From Bryobacteraceae bacterium (lineage in GTDB: Bacteria > Acidobacteriota > Terriglobia > Bryobacterales > Bryobacteraceae), in contig CANGVB010000248.1 in NCBI GenBank assembly GCA_947456995.1, positions 1 through 6,083 of the forward strand: 6,083 bases of DNA, in the 5' to 3' direction. The notes under the pieces were generated by a model, which was given only the letters and a program-made list of their open reading frames with translations, made no database searches and was not told where the DNA came from. Below, in pieces: positions 1-4,964 of the stretch; positions within the stretch are counted from its first letter, which is position 1; every line of letters starts with the position of its first letter. The translations under genes and the position numbers were made by a program.

Positions 1-1958
1 AGGCTAAGAAGATGCCTGGGGTAACCGCGATCCGCATCACGGCTCCGGCTGGAACGGAAATTCAATGGGCAGGTGCTGAGCTGGCCTGGGTGGCGGCTGA
101 TACCGAGCCTCGTGCCCGTGATGCCGCGCGCGCAATCAAGATTGAGTACAACGTGCTGCCGCACTTTGTAAGTGAGGAGAAAAAGTCCAAGGCTGGTACA
201 CGTGCCAAGCCTGCTGGTGAGCAAACCACGGGTGACGTTGATGAGGCCATGAAGGCCGCCGATGCTGTGGCCGAAGGTTATTATGCGATTCCAGTTCTCA
301 CCCACTCTTGCCTTGAGCCGCATGGCCAGGTGATTGAGTGGAAGGGCGACAAGATGGAGTACTGGCCCTCGACGCAGGCGGTCTCGACTGTGGCTGGTGA
401 CCTTGCACAGCAGCTCAAGATTCCTGCCTCACAGATTCACGTCTCTATGGACTACATGGGCGGCGGATTTGGCTCAAAGTTCCCATCTGATATTTGGGGT
501 TCGGAATGCGCCAATTTGTCCAAGGATTCTGGTGGTAAGGCCGTTAAGTTGTTTTTGGATCGCGCTACGGAATTGACGATTGCCGGGGTACGTCCTTCGG
601 CCTACGCCAACATCAAGGTGGCAGGCAAGAAGGATGGCACCATCACCGCGTGGCAGAGCGAGAGCTGGGCGACAGGTGGCTTCACCGGTGGCGGCATGCC
701 TCCAATTCCTTATATCTACACGGGCATCCCGAATCGGCGGCTGAACCATGCTGCCGTGTCAACGAATACTGGAGGAGCTCGTGCCTGGCGAGCGCCGAAT
801 CACCAGCAAGCCTGCTTCTTAACCTTCGCTGCAATCGAAGATTTTGCAGCGAAGATCAAGATGGATCCGGCTGAAGTCTTGATCAAAAACATTGGCTTCA
901 CCGCTCGTGCACCGCTGTATGAGCGCCAGATCCGCAAGGCTCAGGAAATGGCCGATTGGAAGAAGCTATGGCATCAGCGTGGTGACAGTGGCAAGGGCCA
1001 CATCAAGCGCGGGCTTGGCATCGCAATGTCCACTTGGGGTGGCGCTGGCCATCCGAGCGAATGCCGCATCAAGATCAACCCCGATGGCAGTGTGGAACTG
1101 GAGCAGGGAACTCAGGATCTCGGAGTCGGTACTCGCACTGTTGTTGCAATGGTAGCTGCCGAATCGCTAGGTCTTACCGTGCCCGATATCAAGGTGAAGA
1201 TCGGTGACAATGCTTACCCGGTGAGCGGCCCCTCGGGCGGTTCGACCACGGTTGGCGGCGTTTCATCTTCTACTCGCAAGGCTGCCGTGAATGCTCTCGA
1301 AGAGTTGTTTGCCAAGGTAGCGCCTGCTCTCAACGCCGACCCAGCGAATCTCGAAGCTGTCGGTGGCAAGATTCAGGTAAAAGGCGATCCAAGCAAGTCG
1401 ATGGCCTGGAAGGCTGCCTGCCAGAAGTTGGGGGTGAGCTCCATCTCGGCAACCGGTAAGAACGACCCGAAAAACCCGATGGGTTTGAATACTCAGGGTG
1501 CTGGCGGTGTTCAGATTGCAGATGTCAGCGTTGATACCGAAACCGGTGTGGTGAAGATGAACAAGATGGTTGCCGTGGCCGATTGCGGGTTGGTTGTGAA
1601 TCCCAAGACCGCAGAGAGCCAGGTTTATGGCGGCATCATCATGAACATTTGCGGTGCGCTGATGGAAGAGCGCGTGATGGATGAAACTCTTGGTCGAGTG
1701 CTGAATGCTGATATGGAGTTCTACAAACTGGCCGGCATTAAAGACATCGGCGAGATTGTGGTTCACATGGATGTGCATCCCGATAACGACAAGCGTGGAG
1801 TGATTGGCTTGGGCGAGCCCTCGGCGATCTCAACAATTGCCGCCATCTCCAATGCAGTTGCCAATGCGATTGGCGTTCGTGTACCACGTGTTCCACTAAG
1901 CCCGGATCACGTTCTCAGTGCGCTTTACGGAAAGAACATGGAAAGGAGCCGCGCCTAA
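1..1958 (+). CDS. Xanthine dehydrogenase-family molybdopterin-binding large subunit, 5'-truncated by the window
   Basis: This is the molybdenum-cofactor subunit of a xanthine dehydrogenase/aldehyde oxidase-type hydroxylase, closest in style to the YagR/PaoC branch. The frame is open from base 3 (Ala-Lys-Lys before the ATG at 12), and homologues are usually over 700 residues, so the true start lies upstream. Counting that ATG as residue 1, visible family motifs are THSCLEPHG (97-105), MGGGFGSK (149-156, cofactor-binding glycine loop), ARAWRAPNHQQ (256-266), TQDLGVGTRT (367-376) and, near the C-terminus, GLGEP (599-603). Glu602 matches the family's conserved active-site base. The C-terminus is complete. 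The stop codon overlaps the start of the FAD subunit, so the two are probably translationally coupled. An aldehyde, purine or other N-heterocycle substrate is possible; the sequence alone does not decide. Family assignment is secure. Confidence 0.95.
   Translation, partial: AKKMPGVTAIRITAPAGTEIQWAGAELAWVAADTEPRARDAARAIKIEYNVLPHFVSEEKKSKAGTRAKPAGEQTTGDVDEAMKAADAVAEGYYAIPVLTHSCLEPHGQVIEWKGDKMEYWPSTQAVSTVAGDLAQQLKIPASQIHVSMDYMGGGFGSKFPSDIWGSECANLSKDSGGKAVKLFLDRATELTIAGVRPSAYANIKVAGKKDGTITAWQSESWATGGFTGGGMPPIPYIYTGIPNRRLNHAAVSTNTGGARAWRAPNHQQACFLTFAAIEDFAAKIKMDPAEVLIKNIGFTARAPLYERQIRKAQEMADWKKLWHQRGDSGKGHIKRGLGIAMSTWGGAGHPSECRIKINPDGSVELEQGTQDLGVGTRTVVAMVAAESLGLTVPDIKVKIGDNAYPVSGPSGGSTTVGGVSSSTRKAAVNALEELFAKVAPALNADPANLEAVGGKIQVKGDPSKSMAWKAACQKLGVSSISATGKNDPKNPMGLNTQGAGGVQIADVSVDTETGVVKMNKMVAVADCGLVVNPKTAESQVYGGIIMNICGALMEERVMDETLGRVLNADMEFYKLAGIKDIGEIVVHMDVHPDNDKRGVIGLGEPSAISTIAAISNAVANAIGVRVPRVPLSPDHVLSALYGKNMERSRA
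1941..1948 (+). promoter_or_regulatory. Ribosome binding site of the FAD subunit inside the end of the upstream gene
   Basis: GAAAGGAG lies within the last codons of the large-subunit gene, nine bases before the ATG at 1958. It fixes the FAD-subunit start at the TAATG overlap and supports translational coupling of the two subunits. Confidence 0.8.
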
Positions 1959-2926
1959 TGAATCAGTTTTCTTATGTCAACGCTACGACCTTAAAGGAAG
2001 CCACCGCAGCGCTCGGTTCTTCCTGGTCTGAGGCTGTGGTACTTGCTGGCGGAACCGATGTCTTGAGCCTGATGAAGGACTACGTGATGAGCCCGGCTCG
2101 CCTCGTCAACATCAAGAACATCAAAGAACTCGGTGGCATTTCGAAGTCCGGGACCGGCCTTCGCATTGGCGCGACTGTCACCTTTGATGAACTCGCGAGC
2201 AACGCAATGGTTCGCCAGATGTTCCCGAGCCTGAGTCAAGCGGCGCTTGGCGTGTCGAGCCCTCAGATTCGCAACATGGGTACTGTTGGCGGCGACCTTT
2301 GCCAGCGCCCTCGTTGCTGGTACTTCCGGCTGGGGCATGGCGTTCTTGGCCAGAAGGACGGCAAGAGCCTGGTGGCTGAAGGCGAGAACAAGTATCACGC
2401 AATTTTCCCTGAAGGCGCTGCTCATTTTGTGAGTGCTTCGAGTCTCGGGCCTGCCCTGGTTGCTTTGGGCGCCAAGGTGAAACTGGTGAGCGCTTCGGCT
2501 AGCCGGGAAGTCGACGCTGCGAAGTTCTTTGTCGCGCCACAATCGAACACTGCACGGGAAATCGCTCTCCTGCCAAATGAAATCCTGACGGAAATCGTGA
2601 TTCCGGCTGGTGGCAAGAATGCTACCTACGAAGTGCGCCAGAAGGATGCACTCGATTGGCCACTTGCTACTGCCAGTGTGAATCTGACGATGAAGGGCAA
2701 TACCGTTTCTGCCGCGAGCATCGTTTTGGGCCATGTTGGGCCTACGCCTTATCATGCGGCCGGGGCCGAGAAGGCTCTGCTTGGCAAAACAATCACCGCT
2801 GATCTGGCAATGGCTGCTGGCGATGCTGCAGTGCAGGGTGCCAAGCCGCTGAGCCAGAATGCTTACAAGATCCAGCTTGCGCGTGTTGCTGTAAAGCGTG
2901 CGCTGCTGCAGGCTGCAGGGGTCTAA
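1958..2926 (+). CDS. Xanthine dehydrogenase-family FAD-binding medium subunit (YagS/PaoB-like)
   Basis: A 322-residue FAD subunit that would pass electrons from the molybdenum and iron-sulfur centres to an acceptor. Residues 1-215 form the FAD-binding part. It contains LAGGTDVLSLMKD (29-41), which matches the flavin-pyrophosphate loop, and the block from Ile104 to Arg124 (RNMGTVGGDL, then QRPRCWYFR), which is characteristic of the YagS branch. The remainder fits the CO-dehydrogenase flavoprotein C-terminal domain. Length is normal for the family. PaoB-type relatives carry a [4Fe-4S] cluster held by cysteines in the loop after CWY. Here the only cysteines in the whole protein are Cys115 and Cys120, so that cluster is most likely absent. 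The gene overlaps the large-subunit stop by one base, and its own stop is three bases before the next start. The 2Fe-2S partner is not in the window. Confidence 0.95.
   Translation: MNQFSYVNATTLKEATAALGSSWSEAVVLAGGTDVLSLMKDYVMSPARLVNIKNIKELGGISKSGTGLRIGATVTFDELASNAMVRQMFPSLSQAALGVSSPQIRNMGTVGGDLCQRPRCWYFRLGHGVLGQKDGKSLVAEGENKYHAIFPEGAAHFVSASSLGPALVALGAKVKLVSASASREVDAAKFFVAPQSNTAREIALLPNEILTEIVIPAGGKNATYEVRQKDALDWPLATASVNLTMKGNTVSAASIVLGHVGPTPYHAAGAEKALLGKTITADLAMAAGDAAVQGAKPLSQNAYKIQLARVAVKRALLQAAGV
2917..2921 (+). promoter_or_regulatory. Ribosome binding site of the 73-residue gene
   Basis: AGGGG lies within the last codons of the FAD subunit, eight bases before the ATG at 2930. A second purine run (AAGG, 2925-2928) is too close to the ATG to serve. 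The site supports 2930 as a genuine start coupled to the gene before it. Confidence 0.55.
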
Positions 2927-2929
2927 GGC

Positions 2930-3151
2930 ATGGAGTTACCGGGAATCGTTCGTCTCGACCGCGATGACGACCGTTGCGCCAAGCTTCGCTGGAAGGGAAT
3001 GTTTATCGAGGCGGAATGGGATCCTACCGTTCCGCACTCGAATGATCGCCTTTTCTGGTGCCACAATACGCAGAAATGTCTCGGGCCTGACTCGAAGGCT
3101 GTCGATGAGTACGATTGCAACGAGACACGTGCGTGTTATCAGCCGTTATAG
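2930..3151 (+). CDS. Small cysteine-containing protein of unknown function in the xanthine dehydrogenase-like operon
   Basis: A 73-residue protein that starts three bases after the FAD-subunit stop, on the same strand, with a plausible ribosome binding site. It has no signal peptide or membrane segment. The N-terminal half is charged (RLDRDDDR, 8-15, then LRWKGMFIEAEWDP, 19-32). The C-terminal part has cysteines at 44, 50, 63 and 69, that is C-x5-C-x12-C-x5-C, plus an isolated Cys16. This symmetric spacing could hold a metal ion or form disulfides. The acidic/aromatic stretch with four cysteines and the varied synonymous codon use look like a real gene rather than chance. I have a faint memory of similar hypothetical proteins in Acidobacteriota but cannot name a family. 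Being between the FAD subunit and a DUF1326-like gene, it may be an accessory factor of the enzyme or simply a passenger. Confidence 0.75.
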   Translation: MELPGIVRLDRDDDRCAKLRWKGMFIEAEWDPTVPHSNDRLFWCHNTQKCLGPDSKAVDEYDCNETRACYQPL

Positions 3152-3160
3152 ACTTAGATT

Positions 3161-3165
3161 AAGGA
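3161..3165 (+). promoter_or_regulatory. Ribosome binding site fixing the start of the DUF1326-like gene
   Basis: AAGGA stands eight bases before the ATG at 3174. The same frame is open back to 2898, but only the 3174 start follows a good ribosome binding site and opens a clean signal peptide. It also avoids overlapping the 73-residue gene. Confidence 0.75.
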
Positions 3166-3173
3166 TTGAATCG

Positions 3174-3854
3174 ATGAAAACGCTTCTTGGCTTCGCTCTT
3201 ACCCTATCCATCGCCTCGGCCGCTACGCTGCCGACCGCGAAAATCTCTGGCTCCTATATTGAAGCGCGCAATGCCGACGTCTATACCGGTGCCTGCTATG
3301 CGAATTCTGAAATCAACCTGGTTGGCGATTTGGCCGTCATGGGATGGAAGATTGATGAAGGGTCGATCGATGGTGTTTCGCTGAAGGGGCTTGGTGTTGT
3401 GGGCGTCATTCGTGCGACTACAACTCTCGGCGATATCGCGAACCCCGTGAATCCAACCAAGAGCGTATTGATTGTGGATCAGAAAGCGACCTCGATCCAG
3501 CGGGCGGCTCTCATCAAGTTTGCCAAGCGGATGGGTGGCGACCTCTTTGCGGATGTAGTTTCTGTGGAAGTTCGGCCGATCAGCCTGACCTTTGCTGACA
3601 ACAACATGCATACTGTGCGTGCCAAGCTGAGTGCTGGCGAATTGGCTTCGATTGAAACCCGACCGATTGTGACCTCTGATCAGATCTGCCGTCATGAATC
3701 TACCTACTACCCGCCTCTCACGCCGACATCGCATGCGATGGCTGGCTATACGCTTGCGAATACCTTTACGGGAAAAGGGTTGGGGACCAACTGGTCGATG
3801 CCGGAAAAAAGATCGGCCTTTGTTGCAAATTTCGAAATTCCTGTGCTAGACTAG
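3174..3854 (+). CDS. Secreted DUF1326-like protein
   Basis: A 226-residue exported protein. Residues 1-16 form a typical signal peptide: Lys2, a hydrophobic core LLGFALTLSI, and probable cleavage after ASA at 14-16. The mature part begins with ISGSYIEARNADVYTGAC (24-41), and the block up to about residue 80 resembles the opening of DUF1326 proteins. Other recognisable stretches are SVLIVDQKAT (97-106), FAKRMGGDLFADVV (116-129) and, at the end, YYPPLTP (178-184), GLGTNWS (202-208) and KRSAFVANF (212-220). Two cysteines remain in the mature form (41 and 172) and could form one disulfide outside the cytoplasm. The function of the domain is not known to me. It is the last gene of the + strand run, 22 bases after the 73-residue gene, and is followed by two hairpins. 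Assignment is by remembered family resemblance, not a search. Confidence 0.85.
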   Translation: MKTLLGFALTLSIASAATLPTAKISGSYIEARNADVYTGACYANSEINLVGDLAVMGWKIDEGSIDGVSLKGLGVVGVIRATTTLGDIANPVNPTKSVLIVDQKATSIQRAALIKFAKRMGGDLFADVVSVEVRPISLTFADNNMHTVRAKLSAGELASIETRPIVTSDQICRHESTYYPPLTPTSHAMAGYTLANTFTGKGLGTNWSMPEKRSAFVANFEIPVLD

Positions 3855-3904
3855 TTAACGTTGAGCGAGTGGAACTTTAACGGATTCCAAAAGCTCCCAA
3901 CCCC

Positions 3905-3932
3905 CCCTATATATTTCCCCAAATATATAGGG
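3905..3932. repeat. Perfect 12-bp inverted repeat with a CCCC loop
   Basis: CCCTATATATTT (3905-3916), loop CCCC (3917-3920), and the exact reverse complement AAATATATAGGG (3921-3932). The stem is AT-rich except for three GC pairs at its base, and a run of seven C precedes the loop side (3901-3907). It lies about 50 bases after the DUF1326-like stop and just before the terminator hairpin. No T-run follows on either strand, so it is not an ordinary intrinsic terminator. It may protect the 3' end of the mRNA or be a dispersed palindromic element. Confidence 0.85.
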
Positions 3933-3942
3933 TCCGCACCCA

Positions 3943-3980
3943 AACAAAGACCCCCATGCGCGAGCATGGGGGCTTTGTTC
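3943..3980. terminator. Bidirectional intrinsic terminator between convergent genes
   Basis: A long hairpin with outer stem AACAAAG (3943-3949) / CTTTGTT (3973-3979), one bulged A (3950), and a nine-pair GC-rich inner stem CCCCCATGC (3951-3959) / GCATGGGGG (3964-3972) capped by a GCGA (GNRA) tetraloop. On the + strand it runs into CTTTGTTCTTCT, and on the - strand into CTTTGTTTGG. It therefore has a U-rich tail in both directions. It sits 88 bases after the DUF1326-like stop and 14 bases after the stop of the 168-residue gene, which fits a shared terminator. Confidence 0.88.
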
Positions 3981-3993
3981 TTCTGGCAATGAA

Positions 3994-4500
3994 TTAGACG
4001 ACGCCTAACTTCTGCGCAATCTTTTCCAGCAGTTGCCTGTCATTTACCGTGAACGCGTTCACAGTAGACTTGTACGCATCCTTAAGGCGGACAGCGACAA
4101 CTCCGCCGAATGTGAATACTAATTCCTCAGTCGCCTTCAGAGGGCGCATAGGAACCGGGATCGGAGCAACCTTGGAGCCAGGGCCGTAATCGACCATTTT
4201 CTCACGAGGTAGTATGTTGACTCGTGCGGCTTCTTCCCGCAAAAGAGCCAATTGCTCTAATTGGGGTATGCCCTTTTCGTCTGGCAATACCATGCCATTT
4301 TTGTCAAACATCAGTACGACATCGTACAGGAAAGTGCGCTTGTTGGTGTTCCGGGCTGCCGGATCGAACCAGGATTTGACTGGACGATTCGGATCCCATT
4401 CGGGGGCCTCTTCGCCAGTGGCCTTGAAGTAATCATCCCGCGTCTGAAAAGACGGGAAAACATAAAGATCATTGATTGGAAACATTCCGTTGTCGCTCAT
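3994..4500 (-). CDS. Hypothetical protein, 168 residues, unrecognised
   Basis: I do not recognise this protein. The chosen start (ATG at 4498-4500) follows GAGG at 4506-4509 with five bases between. The frame is open back to a GTG at 4569, but no ribosome binding site is visible there. The product has no signal peptide, membrane segment or cysteine, so it is probably cytoplasmic. Residues 1-60 are rich in aromatics, Pro and Asp (LYVFPSFQTRDDYF at 12-25, EWDPNRPVKSWFDP at 34-47). A strand-like LYDVVLMFDKNGMVLP follows at 58-73, then a probable helix at 80-93, a Pro-rich linker (VAPIPVPMRPL, 111-121), another strand-like stretch ELVFTFGGVVAVRLK (126-140) and a C-terminal helix 153-165. Codon use resembles the neighbours and there is no sign of decay. 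It has its own upstream spacer after the terminator of the 43-residue gene, so it is probably a separate transcript. Confidence 0.85.
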   Translation of the reverse strand: MSDNGMFPINDLYVFPSFQTRDDYFKATGEEAPEWDPNRPVKSWFDPAARNTNKRTFLYDVVLMFDKNGMVLPDEKGIPQLEQLALLREEAARVNILPREKMVDYGPGSKVAPIPVPMRPLKATEELVFTFGGVVAVRLKDAYKSTVNAFTVNDRQLLEKIAQKLGVV

Positions 4501-4532
4501 TTGAACCTCGAGCTTCAATACTGAAAAGCGAA

Positions 4533-4547
4533 GAGAATCGAATTCTC
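4533..4547. repeat. Short inverted repeat upstream of the 168-residue gene
   Basis: GAGAAT (4533-4538), spacer CGA, and ATTCTC (4542-4547), a perfect six-base inverted repeat. It begins 33 bases before the 168-residue gene's start codon, in its presumed leader. It could be a small operator or leader hairpin, but at this length chance is a real possibility. Confidence 0.35.
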
Positions 4548-4641
4548 CCGCCGATGCCACGATAACCACAGAGATTTAGCACTTGGAGCGGCTCGATTTA
4601 GAAGTAGTTGAAAACAGGGGAGATTGAGTTCAAAAATATTT

Positions 4642-4680
4642 CCAAACGCAAAACAGGACCCCGGTGAAAGCCGGGGCCCT
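4642..4680 (-). terminator. Intrinsic terminator of the 43-residue gene
   Basis: Read on the - strand, the stem AGGGCCCCGG (4680-4671), loop CTTTCA and CCGGGGTCCT (4664-4655) give ten pairs including one G-U, followed by GTTTTGCGTTT. In the + strand RNA the same position would be an A-C mismatch and no T-run follows. That supports termination of leftward transcription. It lies 32 bases after the stop codon of the small exported peptide. Confidence 0.85.
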
Positions 4681-4712
4681 GGAGATCTTTGCAAATGGAG
4701 TGCGGAAAGAGT

Positions 4713-4844
4713 CTAGTGATCTTTCTTCTTCTTGTGGTCGTCCTTGTGTTCCTTCTTGTCGTCCTTCTTCTTGTCGTCGGACGCAACAGCGGACAAGCCA
4801 AATACGAGCGCGAGGCCCAAGGTCATGGTCATGATTTTTTTCAT
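4713..4844 (-). CDS. Tiny exported Lys/Asp/His-rich peptide (43 residues)
   Basis: A short gene starting at the ATG 4844-4842 and ending at TAG 4715-4713. The N-terminus MKKIMTMTLGLALVFGLSAV is a textbook signal sequence, with cleavage likely after AVA (19-21). The remaining 22 residues contain 10 Lys, 7 Asp, 3 His, 1 Glu and 1 Ser and no hydrophobic residue: DDKKKDDKKEHK, then DDHKKKKDH. His33 and His37 are four apart, which could favour metal binding, but this is inference. A ribosome binding site precedes it and an intrinsic terminator follows, so it looks like a self-contained transcription unit behind carB. Small exported Lys-rich peptides of this style are, to my memory, common in Acidobacteriota, without known function. 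The Lys/Asp part arises from imperfect repeats of a GACGACAAGAAG-like unit. Confidence 0.82.
   Translation of the reverse strand: MKKIMTMTLGLALVFGLSAVASDDKKKDDKKEHKDDHKKKKDH
4716..4778 (-). repeat. Imperfect in-gene repeats coding Asp-Asp-(Lys/His)-Lys units
   Basis: Three successive units, each beginning GACGAC followed by AAG/CAC codons (coding DDKKK, DDKKEHK and DDHKKKK), make up the mature part of the exported peptide. The unit lengths are 15, 21 and 21 bases, so growth by slippage is plausible. Confidence 0.6.
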
Positions 4845-4856
4845 TTTTTGTGTAGT

Positions 4857-4862
4857 CTCCTT
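4857..4862 (-). promoter_or_regulatory. Ribosome binding site of the 43-residue gene
   Basis: AAGGAG on the - strand (CTCCTT at 4857-4862 on the + strand) stands 12 bases before the ATG at 4844. The spacing is long, but the match to the anti-Shine-Dalgarno consensus is strong. It is the main support for translation of this very short gene. Confidence 0.7.
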
Positions 4863-4875
4863 CAGTGTCAGTTCC

Positions 4876-4892
4876 AAGTAGCTTATCTACTT
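4876..4892. repeat. Inverted repeat in the leader of the 43-residue gene
   Basis: AAGTAG (4876-4881), spacer CTTAT, and CTACTT (4887-4892), a perfect six-base inverted repeat. It lies 32-48 bases before the start codon of the exported peptide. It could be an operator or a small leader hairpin. No convincing -35/-10 pair was found in the 120 bases between carB and this gene, so its relation to a promoter is open. Confidence 0.4.
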
Positions 4893-4964
4893 AGATTCCA
4901 TATCGTACTAGTGTGGCCAACCTTGAAGAATTCGCTCAATCTGGAAAAAACTTAACCTAAAGCT

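Noticed and set aside
1263..1778. A 171-codon open frame on the - strand, opposite the large subunit
   Set aside because: It lies wholly antisense to conserved motifs of the molybdopterin subunit and shows no domain; a shadow frame.
1991..2755. A 254-codon open frame on the - strand opposite the FAD subunit
   Set aside because: It is antisense to a securely assigned gene, has no family resemblance or ribosome site, and its composition fits a shadow frame.
3115..3141. A possible internal promoter, TTGCAA - 16 bases - TATCAG, just before the DUF1326-like gene
   Set aside because: Each box matches only about four of six positions and it lies within the 73-residue coding sequence; chance matches of this quality are common.
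2898..3173. A longer N-terminus for the DUF1326-like protein (start at 2898)
   Set aside because: It would overlap the FAD subunit and the 73-residue gene and bury the signal peptide. The ATG at 3174 has AAGGA eight bases upstream.
4525..4560. A tRNA T-arm-like stretch on the - strand (AATTCGATTCTC), possibly a tRNA remnant or attachment site
   Set aside because: The conserved closing pair is missing, no acceptor or anticodon stem could be built around it, and no integrase or duplicated end is present.
4501..4569. A longer N-terminus for the 168-residue protein (GTG at 4569)
   Set aside because: No ribosome site is visible before the GTG, whereas GAGG precedes the ATG at 4500.
4598..4801. 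A - strand frame of 67 codons rich in Arg and Thr
   Set aside because: It overlaps the exported peptide gene in another frame, runs through that gene's terminator hairpin and has no ribosome site.
4689..4955. A + strand frame of 88 codons with a strikingly hydrophobic Leu/Val-rich stretch that looks like a membrane segment
   Set aside because: The hydrophobic run is simply the antisense reading of the Lys/Asp codons of the 43-residue exported peptide. The - strand has the ribosome site, signal peptide and terminator.
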